Assembly (NCBI RefSeq): GCF_009674685.1
Contig: NZ_WKJI01000001.1
Location: forward strand, 558,001-622,000
Direction of reading: 5' to 3'
Source: Pedobacter puniceum
GTDB lineage: Bacteria; Bacteroidota; Bacteroidia; Sphingobacteriales; Sphingobacteriaceae
Length of the DNA: 64,000 nt
Of the stretch, positions 17,636-24,629 are shown piece by piece; the first letter of the stretch is position 1; every line of letters starts with the position of its first letter. Below the pieces are notes generated by a model. It was not told the origin of the DNA. It searched no databases and worked only from the letters and a program-made list of their open reading frames with translations. A program made the translations under genes and the position numbers.

Positions 17636-18430
17636 TTATACGGCTACTTCTGCTTTAATATGTGGATGCGGGTCGTAATTTAATAAAGTAAAATCTTCGT
17701 ATTTAAAGCTGAAAATATCTTTCACCTCTGGGTTAATTTGCATGGTTGGCAGAGGTCTTGGTTCTCTACTTAATTGCAATTTGGTTTGCTCTAAATGGTT
17801 ATTGTATAGATGGGCATCGCCAAGGGTATGTACAAAATCGCCAGGTTTTAAATCGCAAACTTGTGCCACCATCATGGTTAGTAGGGCATAAGAAGCAATA
17901 TTAAAAGGCACACCTAAGAAAATATCAGCGCTACGTTGGTACAGCTGGCAGCTTAGTTTACCATCAGCAACGTAAAACTGAAAAAAGCTGTGGCAAGGTG
18001 GCAAGGCCATGTTTTCTATCTCGGCAACGTTCCATGCAGAAACAATAATTCTTCTAGAATCGGGGTTGTTTTTAATTTGGTTGATGATTTGCGAAATCTG
18101 GTCGATATGCCTACCATCTGGCGTAGGCCAAGAACGCCATTGCGAACCGTAAACCGGACCTAAATTACCGTTTTCATCGGCCCACTCGTCCCATATTCTT
18201 ACCCCATTATCTTTTAAGTATTTGATATTGGTATCGCCACTTAAAAACCAAATCAACTCGTGGATGATAGATTTAAGATGCAGTTTTTTGGTGGTTACCA
18301 TAGGGAAACCTTCTTCAAGGTTAAAACGCATTTGATAACCAAAAACACTGATGGTTCCGGTACCCGTTCTATCATGTTTTTGTGTGCCATTTTCTAAAAC
18401 ATGGCGCATTAAATCTAAATATTGTTTCAT
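17636..18430 (-). CDS. thyA: Thymidylate synthase
   Basis: The 264-residue ThyA methylates dUMP to dTMP using methylene-tetrahydrofolate. The catalytic Cys is C146 in [11 protein letters not shown]. The phosphate-binding arginines are in HDRTGTGT and [11 protein letters not shown], and the folate/dUMP-binding [12 protein letters not shown] and the end of the chain are intact. It heads the thyA-folA pair. Its start faces ispE, whose promoter box lies in the 82-bp gap. Confidence 0.97.
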   Translation of the reverse strand: MKQYLDLMRHVLENGTQKHDRTGTGTISVFGYQMRFNLEEGFPMVTTKKLHLKSIIHELIWFLSGDTNIKYLKDNGVRIWDEWADENGNLGPVYGSQWRSWPTPDGRHIDQISQIINQIKNNPDSRRIIVSAWNVAEIENMALPPCHSFFQFYVADGKLSCQLYQRSADIFLGVPFNIASYALLTMMVAQVCDLKPGDFVHTLGDAHLYNNHLEQTKLQLSREPRPLPTMQINPEVKDIFSFKYEDFTLLNYDPHPHIKAEVAV

Positions 18431-18464
18431 TTGGAATATACTGAACCTACAAATTAAAATAATC

Positions 18465-18472
18465 TATATTTG
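18465..18472 (+). promoter_or_regulatory. -7 promoter box for ispE
   Basis: TATATTTG, an exact TAnnTTTG match, lies 40 bp before the ispE ATG in the thyA/ispE divergent gap. Confidence 0.55.
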
Positions 18473-18512
18473 CTATCCTATTAATGTGCAAAACTCTTAA
18501 TTGTTAATATCC

Positions 18513-19316
18513 ATGATAGCCTTTCCAAATGCTAAAATAAACATTGGTTTAAATATCATCAGTCGTAGAAATGACGGTTACCATAACCTAGAAACTGTTT
18601 TTTACCCTGTACAAATTAAAGATGCTTTGGAAGTTGTGGAAGCTAGCGACATGAGTTTTGAATCATCAGGGATAGAAATTCCGGGACATGCCAATGAAAA
18701 CCTTTGTTTAAAAGCTTATGATTTACTAAGGAAAGATTTTGATTTACCCAATATTAGCATTCATTTACACAAGCAAATTCCTATTGGCGCAGGTTTGGGC
18801 GGAGGCTCGGCAGATGCCGCTTTTTTCTTGAAATTGATAAACGAGAAATTTGACTTAGGCTTAAGCCTAGAGCAGCTGCAAGGCTACTGCCGTAAGTTGG
18901 GGGCAGATTGTGCCTTTTTTATAGAAAATAAACCACTTTTTGCACATGGAAAAGGAGATTATTTTGAGCCTATAGCCTTAGATTTATCTTCTTATTATAT
19001 GGTTTTGGTGATGCCTCCTGTACATGTTTCTACTGGCGAAGCTTACCGAGGCGTAAAACCACAAGCGTCTGCCATTTCTTTAAAAGACCTTGTACAATTA
19101 CCTATTGAAGCTTGGCAGGGTAAAGTTAAAAACGATTTTGAAGGGCATATTTTGGAAGCCCATCCTGCTATAAGAGGTGTAAAAGCTGCTTTACTAGAAG
19201 CAGGCGCTTTGTTTGCTTTGATGAGTGGGAGCGGAGCTTCTGTGTATGGTATCTTTAAAGCAGAACCAGATTTGAGTGCTTTAGCTAAGGATAATCTTAT
19301 TTTTAAAGGGATTTGA
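18513..19316 (+). CDS. ispE: 4-diphosphocytidyl-2-C-methyl-D-erythritol kinase
   Basis: This GHMP kinase of the MEP isoprenoid pathway phosphorylates CDP-methylerythritol at the 2-hydroxyl. The 267-residue protein has the substrate-binding start FPNAKINIGLNI, the ATP-binding glycine loop PIGAGLGGGSADAAF and the C-terminal MSGSGASVYGIF. I chose ATG at 18513; an upstream in-frame TTG is possible but adds only four residues. It is the last core gene before the repeat-rich accessory region. Confidence 0.95.
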   Translation: MIAFPNAKINIGLNIISRRNDGYHNLETVFYPVQIKDALEVVEASDMSFESSGIEIPGHANENLCLKAYDLLRKDFDLPNISIHLHKQIPIGAGLGGGSADAAFFLKLINEKFDLGLSLEQLQGYCRKLGADCAFFIENKPLFAHGKGDYFEPIALDLSSYYMVLVMPPVHVSTGEAYRGVKPQASAISLKDLVQLPIEAWQGKVKNDFEGHILEAHPAIRGVKAALLEAGALFALMSGSGASVYGIFKAEPDLSALAKDNLIFKGI

Positions 19317-20045
19317 GGGGTATCAGTTTCCAGTTGTGAGTTTCCTGTTCTCAGTTCTGGGTGGAGATTTTTATTTATTGAAGGATTGATTTTAGAATGA
19401 TTGATTGAAGCTTTCCGCTTTATGCTTTTAGCCTTCAGCTTTTGTTGGTTGATTTTTGATGGATTGAATGATTGAATCAGTTGTCGGTTTTGAGTTTCCT
19501 GTTTCCAGTTCCGGATCTGAGTGTTATTGATTGATTTTTGATGGATAGAATGAGTGATTCAGTTGTCAGTTGTGAGCTTCCTGTTTCTTGTTCTGAGTGA
19601 TGACTTTCCTGTTTTTGAATTTTTAATTTTTCCTTTTGAATTTTTCGTTCAGTTATCAGTTGGGAGTTTCCAGTTCTGGATGATGACTTTTTTATTTTTG
19701 ATTTTTGAATTTTTCCTTTTGAATTTCTAATTAATTTTTATAATAATTTAGAAATAAGAAATTATTAGTGTTTCACCCTAGGATCACCCTACTATCACCC
19801 TAGGATGGACCTACTTTCATCCTTGTCTGAAATAGCTAAAAATCACTCTAATTTTGACTTTTACTAAATATTTACTTATTTAGAGTTAAAATCTAATTTA
19901 TGAAAATGCCTGTGAATTTGGATGTACGATATAAGTGATTTTAAAGCTGTTTTTATAAGATATTTTTGTAATAAGAATAAATAAAACTTCCCTAATACAG
20001 CCAGTTTTGGGTGTGTTACGGAAGTAAAACTATACATATATACTA
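19317..20045 (+). repeat. Gene-free stretch with degenerate tandem repeats
   Basis: About 730 bp with no credible gene. The first 380 bp hold at least four diverged copies of a phrase like CAGTTGTNAGTTGTGAGTTT followed by CCTGTTTCCAGTTCTG (near 19326, 19478, 19558 and 19649). Two consecutive copies are preceded by GATTTTTGATGGAT at 19451 and 19533, an 82-bp period. Further right come an 11-bp triple repeat (19774-19806) and a small hairpin ACTTCCCTAATAC / GTGTTACGGAAGT with two mismatches (about 19986-20025), just before the first cassette boundary. Confidence 0.7.
19774..19806 (+). repeat. Three tandem 11-bp repeats
   Basis: CACCCTAGGAT, CACCCTACTAT and CACCCTAGGAT follow one another without gaps, one helical turn apart. 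This suggests a protein-binding array (iteron-like) but could be simple slippage. Confidence 0.7.
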
Positions 20046-20080
20046 GTTGTAGGCAATTTGGCGAAACCAACAAACACAAA

Positions 20081-21277
20081 ATGAAAATATATTTATTAGT
20101 CATATTATTTCTCATTCAATCAATAAACGGATTTTCTCAAAAACTAACGACTGAACTAAAAACCAAAATTGATTCAATTGTAAATCCATATATAAAGCAA
20201 TACTCAATTGTAGGAATGTCTATTGGAATTGTTGATGATGATAAAAGTTATACAGTTAACTACGGACAAACCGCTCAACAAAACGGATTTCCTGTGACGG
20301 ATAGCACAATGTTTCATATTGCCTCAATTACCAAAGTTTTTACGGCAACTGCCATAATGCAACTTGTTGAACAAGGGAAACTTTCATTAGACGATAAACT
20401 TGTTGAAATTTTACCAGACTTTAAACTAAAAAGCAAAGACTACGATAAAATTACAATTAAACATTTACTAACTCACACTTAGGGTTTACCTTGGACAAAT
20501 GAACAAACTAATCTTCCTGATGACAGTACCTCAATCCCTCTTTTTATCAAAGGTTTGCAAAAGGTTAAACTGAATTTTACACCAGGAACAAAATTTTCGG
20601 GCGACACATACAGCAATATTGGATTTGACTTGTTAGGGATTATTGTATCAAAAATATCCAAACAACCTTTTCACAAATACATTTATGAAAATGTACTTTC
20701 CAAATTGGGTATTAACCAAGCGACCTATTTTTATGAAGAAATTGACTCTTCAAAATTAGCACTTCCGCAAGTAGTAGCAGGAACTTCAAAAAGAATCGAA
20801 CAATTTAATATATACAGAATTGACGATAAGAAAAATCCGATTTTAAATGGGAAACCTTTGGAGTTAAGAAACTACGAAACTTATGGAGAACCTTACATAG
20901 ACAACCCAACAGGTAATTTAATTACAACGTCTTCTGAACTAAACAAATGGACAAAGTATTTAATTCAACTAAATAACGGTACCACAAGCTCCTCGGAAAA
21001 TGTAATTAAACAAGAGACATTAAAAGATATGTGGACAGTTACAGAATCCATTCCAAAATATAAAATTTCATTGGGCTTAACTTGGTGGATTTTTGACAAC
21101 TCTAATTTGGGAAGATACATTTGTCATTTTGGAAATAATCCGGGATTTTGCTCAATACTGTTTATCTTTCCCGAAAAGAATTTTGGAATAAATATATTGT
21201 GTAACGGAATGTTTGCACAAGATGCAGTGTTTGACAAAATACCACTTGAAATCGCAAACCTAATGATGAATAAATGA
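20081..21277 (+). pseudogene. Serine hydrolase (beta-lactamase family), broken by an amber stop
   Basis: A single frame runs 399 codons from ATG 20081 to TGA 21277, interrupted only by TAG at 20480-20482 (codon 134). The first part has a signal peptide (MKIYLLVILFLIQSINGFSQ) and the class C-like SxxK motif SITK (S82, K85). After the stop come GLPWTN, then YSNIGFDLLG with the YxN motif. Homologues normally read 'LLTHTSGLP' here, and a single change such as TCG to TAG explains the stop. No indel is present, so the decay is recent, the stop is suppressed, or there is a sequencing error. It is cassette 1 of the cluster. Confidence 0.85.
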
Positions 21278-21284
21278 ATAAAAC

Positions 21285-21419
21285 TGCCTACAACATCGTA
21301 TTGGCAATAGGCGGGCTGAACGGCTTCGTATCAACTGAAGTGCAAAATTCAACTTCTGTTCTTCGATTGAACTTTAGTGCTAAAATTCCCGCCCATCGCC
21401 AATACGTAAACCGTTACCA
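21285..21419 (+). repeat. attC-like recombination site 1
   Basis: The outer arms TGCCTACAAC (21285) and GTTACCA (21413) carry the AAC/GTT cores. The inner stem CGTATTGGCAATAGGCGGG (21297-21315) pairs with CCCGCCCATCGCCAATACG (21388-21406) at 17 of 19 positions. The central portion is less structured, with GTGC and TTGAA motifs on either side. It lies 7 bp after the serine hydrolase stop. Confidence 0.7.
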
Positions 21420-21463
21420 GTAATGCTAAAAGACAGATTTGCTAATTTCGACCGAAAACGCTT

Positions 21464-22021
21464 ATGATTGAAAAAAGCAAAATTAAAAGTCGAATAAGAA
21501 TCAGAAATCGAATAAATTTTTTTCTATTTCTCATTGGGATTTTATCATTTATTTCCGCGGTTTATTCACTCAGACAATTTAAACTTACAATTATCGACGT
21601 TAAGACGGTCTTTGTAATCCATATATTTTTTGGACTACTTTGTGGTGCACTAACCTTGGAATACAAAAGGCAAGTTCATAAACTTAATTTCAATTTTATA
21701 TTTCACTTTGTTTGGGCAACAGTTGTTTACGGATTTCTTGCAACAGGAATCTTTTATTTTGCAAATGATTTTTTTGCAAACAAAACCGAAATGATCACAT
21801 GGAAATTGGAAATCTTGTATAAAGGCCAGACTTCATATAAAAGCACTGTAACATATGTAACGGTTGAAATAGATAATATGGAAAAGGATATCTCTTTACC
21901 CGAGATTAATCTTGAACACTTAGAAAATGTGAATTATATATATATAAAATTTATAAAAGGAAAATTTGGGTATAAAATTATCAAAGACACAAATATTGGC
22001 GACTACCGATATGAAGAGTGA
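21464..22021 (+). CDS. Hypothetical membrane protein (cassette 2)
   Basis: The 185-residue protein has a basic N-terminus (KSKIKSRIRIRNR), three predicted membrane helices (about residues 18-36, 46-64, 76-97) and a C-terminal soluble domain of about 85 residues with alternating beta-like segments. I do not recognise a family. Its base composition and codon use (many GAC, ACA, CGA) resemble the other cassette genes more than the chromosomal neighbours. It is the only gene of cassette 2, starting 51 bp after the cassette boundary and ending 5 bp before the next attC-like site. Confidence 0.7.
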   Translation: MIEKSKIKSRIRIRNRINFFLFLIGILSFISAVYSLRQFKLTIIDVKTVFVIHIFFGLLCGALTLEYKRQVHKLNFNFIFHFVWATVVYGFLATGIFYFANDFFANKTEMITWKLEILYKGQTSYKSTVTYVTVEIDNMEKDISLPEINLEHLENVNYIYIKFIKGKFGYKIIKDTNIGDYRYEE

Positions 22022-22026
22022 TACAT

Positions 22027-22165
22027 CACTACTGGTAACAACAGGTTTAAAAAATTGCGGGCGAAGTGCTTACACTTCCTTTACTTCTTTTTATTAAATT
22101 TAGTGCGGGCTGACAGAGTTCTTGTAAATAAAACCGCAAATTCTTAAACCTGCAAAACGTTATAT
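22027..22165 (+). repeat. attC-like recombination site 2
   Basis: It starts CACTACTGGTAAC and ends at GTTATAT (22159). The inner stem CAGGTTTAAAAAATTGCGG (22042-22060) pairs with CCGCAAATTCTTAAACCTG (22134-22152), 17 of 19. It is closely similar to site 3 over most of its length, including CTTTACTTCTTTTTATTA in the centre. Confidence 0.75.
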
Positions 22166-22191
22166 GCCATTTTAACCTGACAAAATCTACT

Positions 22192-22845
22192 ATGAAATAT
22201 AATTTCTACTTTATTATATTAGTGTTTTTAATAGCTTGTAATAGCGACAAACCTAAACATGAATCGACGCAAGAAGACAGCGTAAAAACTCAAAAAAGTC
22301 TCGACGTTAAAAACAAGATTTATTTCCAAGACAAATCACTGTATTCAAAAGCTTTCGTTTCTGAACTAATTGAAAAAGGCTATACTTCTCCGATAAAAAT
22401 CATAGACGACTATTTATTGGTTAAAGGCGACACTGTTTATTTCCCGACCAACCTGAAGTTAAATAAAGAGTATAAATTTTTCGCGACAGACAGCAACCAA
22501 AATCTCGAACTGAAAGTTAGGAGAATAAATTACACGACTCTAAACTTCAATTTAACTTCGAAAAATAATGACACTTTATTATTCAGCAAATCGGGTTCTG
22601 CCGACCTAAGTGTTTATTTCTTTCTTGCGTCCGAAGTTCCTAATGACGATGAAACAGGAAGTAGTTATGGAGCAAATGAATACACAGGGAGAATAGACAA
22701 CTGTGAGTTAAAAATCGGGATTGGAATCGGAAAAGACGAACAAGGTAGGCTTCGAGCATATATAGACCAGAACTGTGATAACAAATCAAATATTCTAGAA
22801 TTGAATGGCAACAAAACATTCCGTACAGGAAAAAACGCCTTATAA
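22192..22845 (+). CDS. Hypothetical lipoprotein (cassette 3)
   Basis: The 217-residue protein has a lipoprotein signal (FYFIILVFLIACNSD, lipobox Cys at 16). A polar linker (KPKHESTQED) is followed by a soluble beta-rich domain with DTVYFPTNLKLNKEYKFF and a Gly/Asp-rich C-terminal part. I recognise no family. Its stop codon TAA (22843-22845) lies inside the outer arm of the following attC-like site, a compact arrangement typical of integron cassettes. Confidence 0.75.
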   Translation: MKYNFYFIILVFLIACNSDKPKHESTQEDSVKTQKSLDVKNKIYFQDKSLYSKAFVSELIEKGYTSPIKIIDDYLLVKGDTVYFPTNLKLNKEYKFFATDSNQNLELKVRRINYTTLNFNLTSKNNDTLLFSKSGSADLSVYFFLASEVPNDDETGSSYGANEYTGRIDNCELKIGIGIGKDEQGRLRAYIDQNCDNKSNILELNGNKTFRTGKNAL

Positions 22846-22972
22846 CCACAGGTTTAAAAAATTGCGGGGCGAAGTGCTCTATGTGCCTTTACTTCTTTTT
22901 ATTATATTTACTAAAGGCGGACAAGTTTCTGCAAGTAAAACCGCAAATTCTTAAACCTGCCAAACGTTGTGC
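22837..22972 (+). repeat. attC-like recombination site 3
   Basis: It starts GCCTTATAAC, overlapping the cassette 3 stop, and ends at GTTGTGC (22966). The inner stem CAGGTTTAAAAAATTGCGG (22849-22867) pairs with CCGCAAATTCTTAAACCTG (22941-22959). These arms are identical to those of site 2. Confidence 0.75.
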
Positions 22973-22998
22973 GTAAGTTAACCGACGACCAAACTATT

Positions 22999-23490
22999 AT
23001 GAAGGTTTTGACAATACCACTTTTACTGACACTTTCATCTGGATTGTTTGCTCAAGACAAAGTTGTTGGACGGTATCGTAATTATTTTGGAAGTCGCATT
23101 CAGCTAAATACTGATAAAACTTTTAGATACACCTGGAACTTTGACCTGTCTGGAAGTTGGACCAAAGGCACATGGACATTGAAGGGAGACACTCTCTACC
23201 TTCACATGATACCGACATATGACACAATTCAAAACAAAAGCAGTAATGGAAAAATCTTTGATACTCTAATTTTATCATCAGACGAAATTCCAGAGCGTAT
23301 TGCTCCAGAACAGAGCGTAGCAACTGTATTATCTTCAGGTGGACAAAACAGAATGGCTCATCCAGAAAAATTGGTTTATAAAAAGGGTAGGTTATACAAT
23401 GTCGTAAACGGTAAACTGGTAACCAAAAAGCAGAAAGGCATTTTGAGTAACAAAAAGTGGAACCCTTGGTATTTTAGGAGTGATGATTAA
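22999..23490 (+). CDS. Hypothetical exported protein, lipocalin-like (cassette 4)
   Basis: With ATG at 22999 the product has 163 residues and a good signal peptide (MKVLTIPLLLTLSSGLFAQ). The following GRYRNYFGSRIQLNTDKTF and GSWTKGTWTLKGDTLYL have the strand pattern of small beta-barrel proteins common in Bacteroidota, where a reporter-like 'GxW..xgDTLxL' recurs. A GTG at 22969 is in frame but lies inside the recombination-site end, so I reject it. No attC-like site follows; the unit ends in ordinary sequence before the aldo/keto reductase terminator. Confidence 0.65.
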   Translation: MKVLTIPLLLTLSSGLFAQDKVVGRYRNYFGSRIQLNTDKTFRYTWNFDLSGSWTKGTWTLKGDTLYLHMIPTYDTIQNKSSNGKIFDTLILSSDEIPERIAPEQSVATVLSSGGQNRMAHPEKLVYKKGRLYNVVNGKLVTKKQKGILSNKKWNPWYFRSDD

Positions 23491-23558
23491 AACAACCTGT
23501 GTAAGCTCCCCAAAAACTAGTACCGTTTAAAACTATAACAATTCACTTTTAAACCAAA

Positions 23559-23591
23559 AAAGCCAAATCACTTCTAAAATGATTTGGCTTT
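23559..23591 (-). terminator. Terminator of the aldo/keto reductase gene
   Basis: The 12-bp stem AAAGCCAAATCA / TGATTTGGCTTT has a 9-nt loop. A-rich sequence on its left gives a T tract on the minus strand. Confidence 0.88.
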
Positions 23592-23611
23592 GTATATACT
23601 AACAAAAACAT

Positions 23612-24595
23612 TTACCAAAGCTGGTGAACATCTGCTTTGATATAGGTATCATAAATGTGTTTAATCGTATCTTTTTGTTGTTGTGTTAAAGCTGGTGCGT
23701 CTTCTACTTTTAAGTTGTTTAATATTTGTTGCGGGCTAGAGGCGCCTGGTATCACACAGCTAATCTCTTCAAACTCTAATATCCATTTTAAAGCTAAAAG
23801 AGGTAAATCATAATCAGGGAAATGCTTTTTAAGTTCTTCTACAGCATCTAAACCTTTGTTATAATCTATACCAGAGAAAGTTTCGCCCTTATCAAAAGCT
23901 TCGCCATTTCTGTTGAAAGTTCTATGGTCGTCTTTACCAAAAGTGGTTTCTTTAGTGAATTTTCCGGTTAATAAACCACTTGCTAGAGGTACACGAGCAA
24001 TAAGACCGATGTTTTTCTTTTTGGCTTGCTCAAACAAAAGCTCTGTTGGGCGTTGTCTAAAAATATTAAAAATCAGTTGCAGGCTGCAAACATTGTCAAA
24101 TTCTATAGCTTTTAATCCTTCCTCAATTTTTTCTACACTAACACCAAGATTTAAGATTTTACCTTCGTCTTTAAGCCTGTCAAACAATTCAAAAATTTCT
24201 GGGCGGTACAAAACCTCAGTAGGAGGGCAGTGTAACTGAATAAGATCTATTTTTTCTAGATTCATATTCTTTAAGCTGCTTTCTACAAAGTTCCTTAAAG
24301 CTTTTACCGTATAAGATTGGTTAATATGTGGGTTAAGTTGGCGGCCACACTTAGTAGCCACGTAAATTTCTTCTTTTCTGGCTTTTACAATTCTGCCAAC
24401 GGCTTTTTCACTTTCGCCATCCCCGTAAACATCGGCAGTATCAATAAAGTTAATACCAGCATCTATGGCTGCATTTAAGATTTTATCGGCATTGCTGTGG
24501 TCAAATGCATCTCCCCATCTGCCACCTACTTGCCAGGTTCCTAAGCTAATTTCGGAGATTTTTAAGTTTGTTTTTCCTAAAATTCTGTAGTTCAT
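23612..24595 (-). CDS. Aldo/keto reductase
   Basis: This 327-residue NADPH-dependent reductase of the AKR superfamily reduces aldehydes or ketones. The catalytic tetrad is visible as D and Y in FIDTADVYGDGESEKAVG, K in ATKCGRQ and H in IDLIQLHCPP. The C-terminal cofactor loop VIPGASSPQQILNNL is typical of the AKR11/12-like group. It is cytosolic; the substrate is unknown. It is monocistronic on the minus strand, ending next to the cassette cluster. Confidence 0.92.
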   Translation of the reverse strand: MNYRILGKTNLKISEISLGTWQVGGRWGDAFDHSNADKILNAAIDAGINFIDTADVYGDGESEKAVGRIVKARKEEIYVATKCGRQLNPHINQSYTVKALRNFVESSLKNMNLEKIDLIQLHCPPTEVLYRPEIFELFDRLKDEGKILNLGVSVEKIEEGLKAIEFDNVCSLQLIFNIFRQRPTELLFEQAKKKNIGLIARVPLASGLLTGKFTKETTFGKDDHRTFNRNGEAFDKGETFSGIDYNKGLDAVEELKKHFPDYDLPLLALKWILEFEEISCVIPGASSPQQILNNLKVEDAPALTQQQKDTIKHIYDTYIKADVHQLW

Positions 24596-24629
24596 GTATA
24601 ATTAAAATTGGTTTATCTTTTTGCTGGTT

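Larger units (their letters stand above)
20046..23490 (+). mobile_element. Integron-like gene-cassette cluster without integrase
   Basis: Four same-strand cassettes are separated by three attC-like imperfect palindromes of about 135 bp (21285, 22027, 22837). Each junction has the GTT...AAC core arrangement. Cassette 1 opens GTTGTAGGCA (20046-20055) and its palindrome opens TGCCTACAAC (21285-21294), an exact reverse complement. Cassette 2 opens GTTACCAGTAATG (21413-21425) and its site opens CACTACTGGTAAC (22027-22039), 12 of 13. Cassette 3 opens GTTATATGCC (22159-22168) and its site opens GCCTTATAAC (22837-22846), 8 of 10. Cassette 4 opens GTTGTGCG (22966) and has no intact site after it. That pairing is expected of excisable integron cassettes. 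No tyrosine recombinase is in the window. Other recombination systems are possible. Confidence 0.7.

Noticed and set aside
19317-19700. Possible CRISPR array
   Set aside because: Repeats are degenerate and of uneven spacing, with no constant repeat/spacer pattern and no cas genes.
22969-22998. GTG start for the cassette 4 gene
   Set aside because: It falls in the recombination-site end, and the ATG at 22999 begins a proper signal peptide.
20046-23490. Insertion sequence or composite transposon as explanation of the palindromes
   Set aside because: There is no transposase, no matching terminal repeats at the outer ends, and the end-pairing is cassette-specific.
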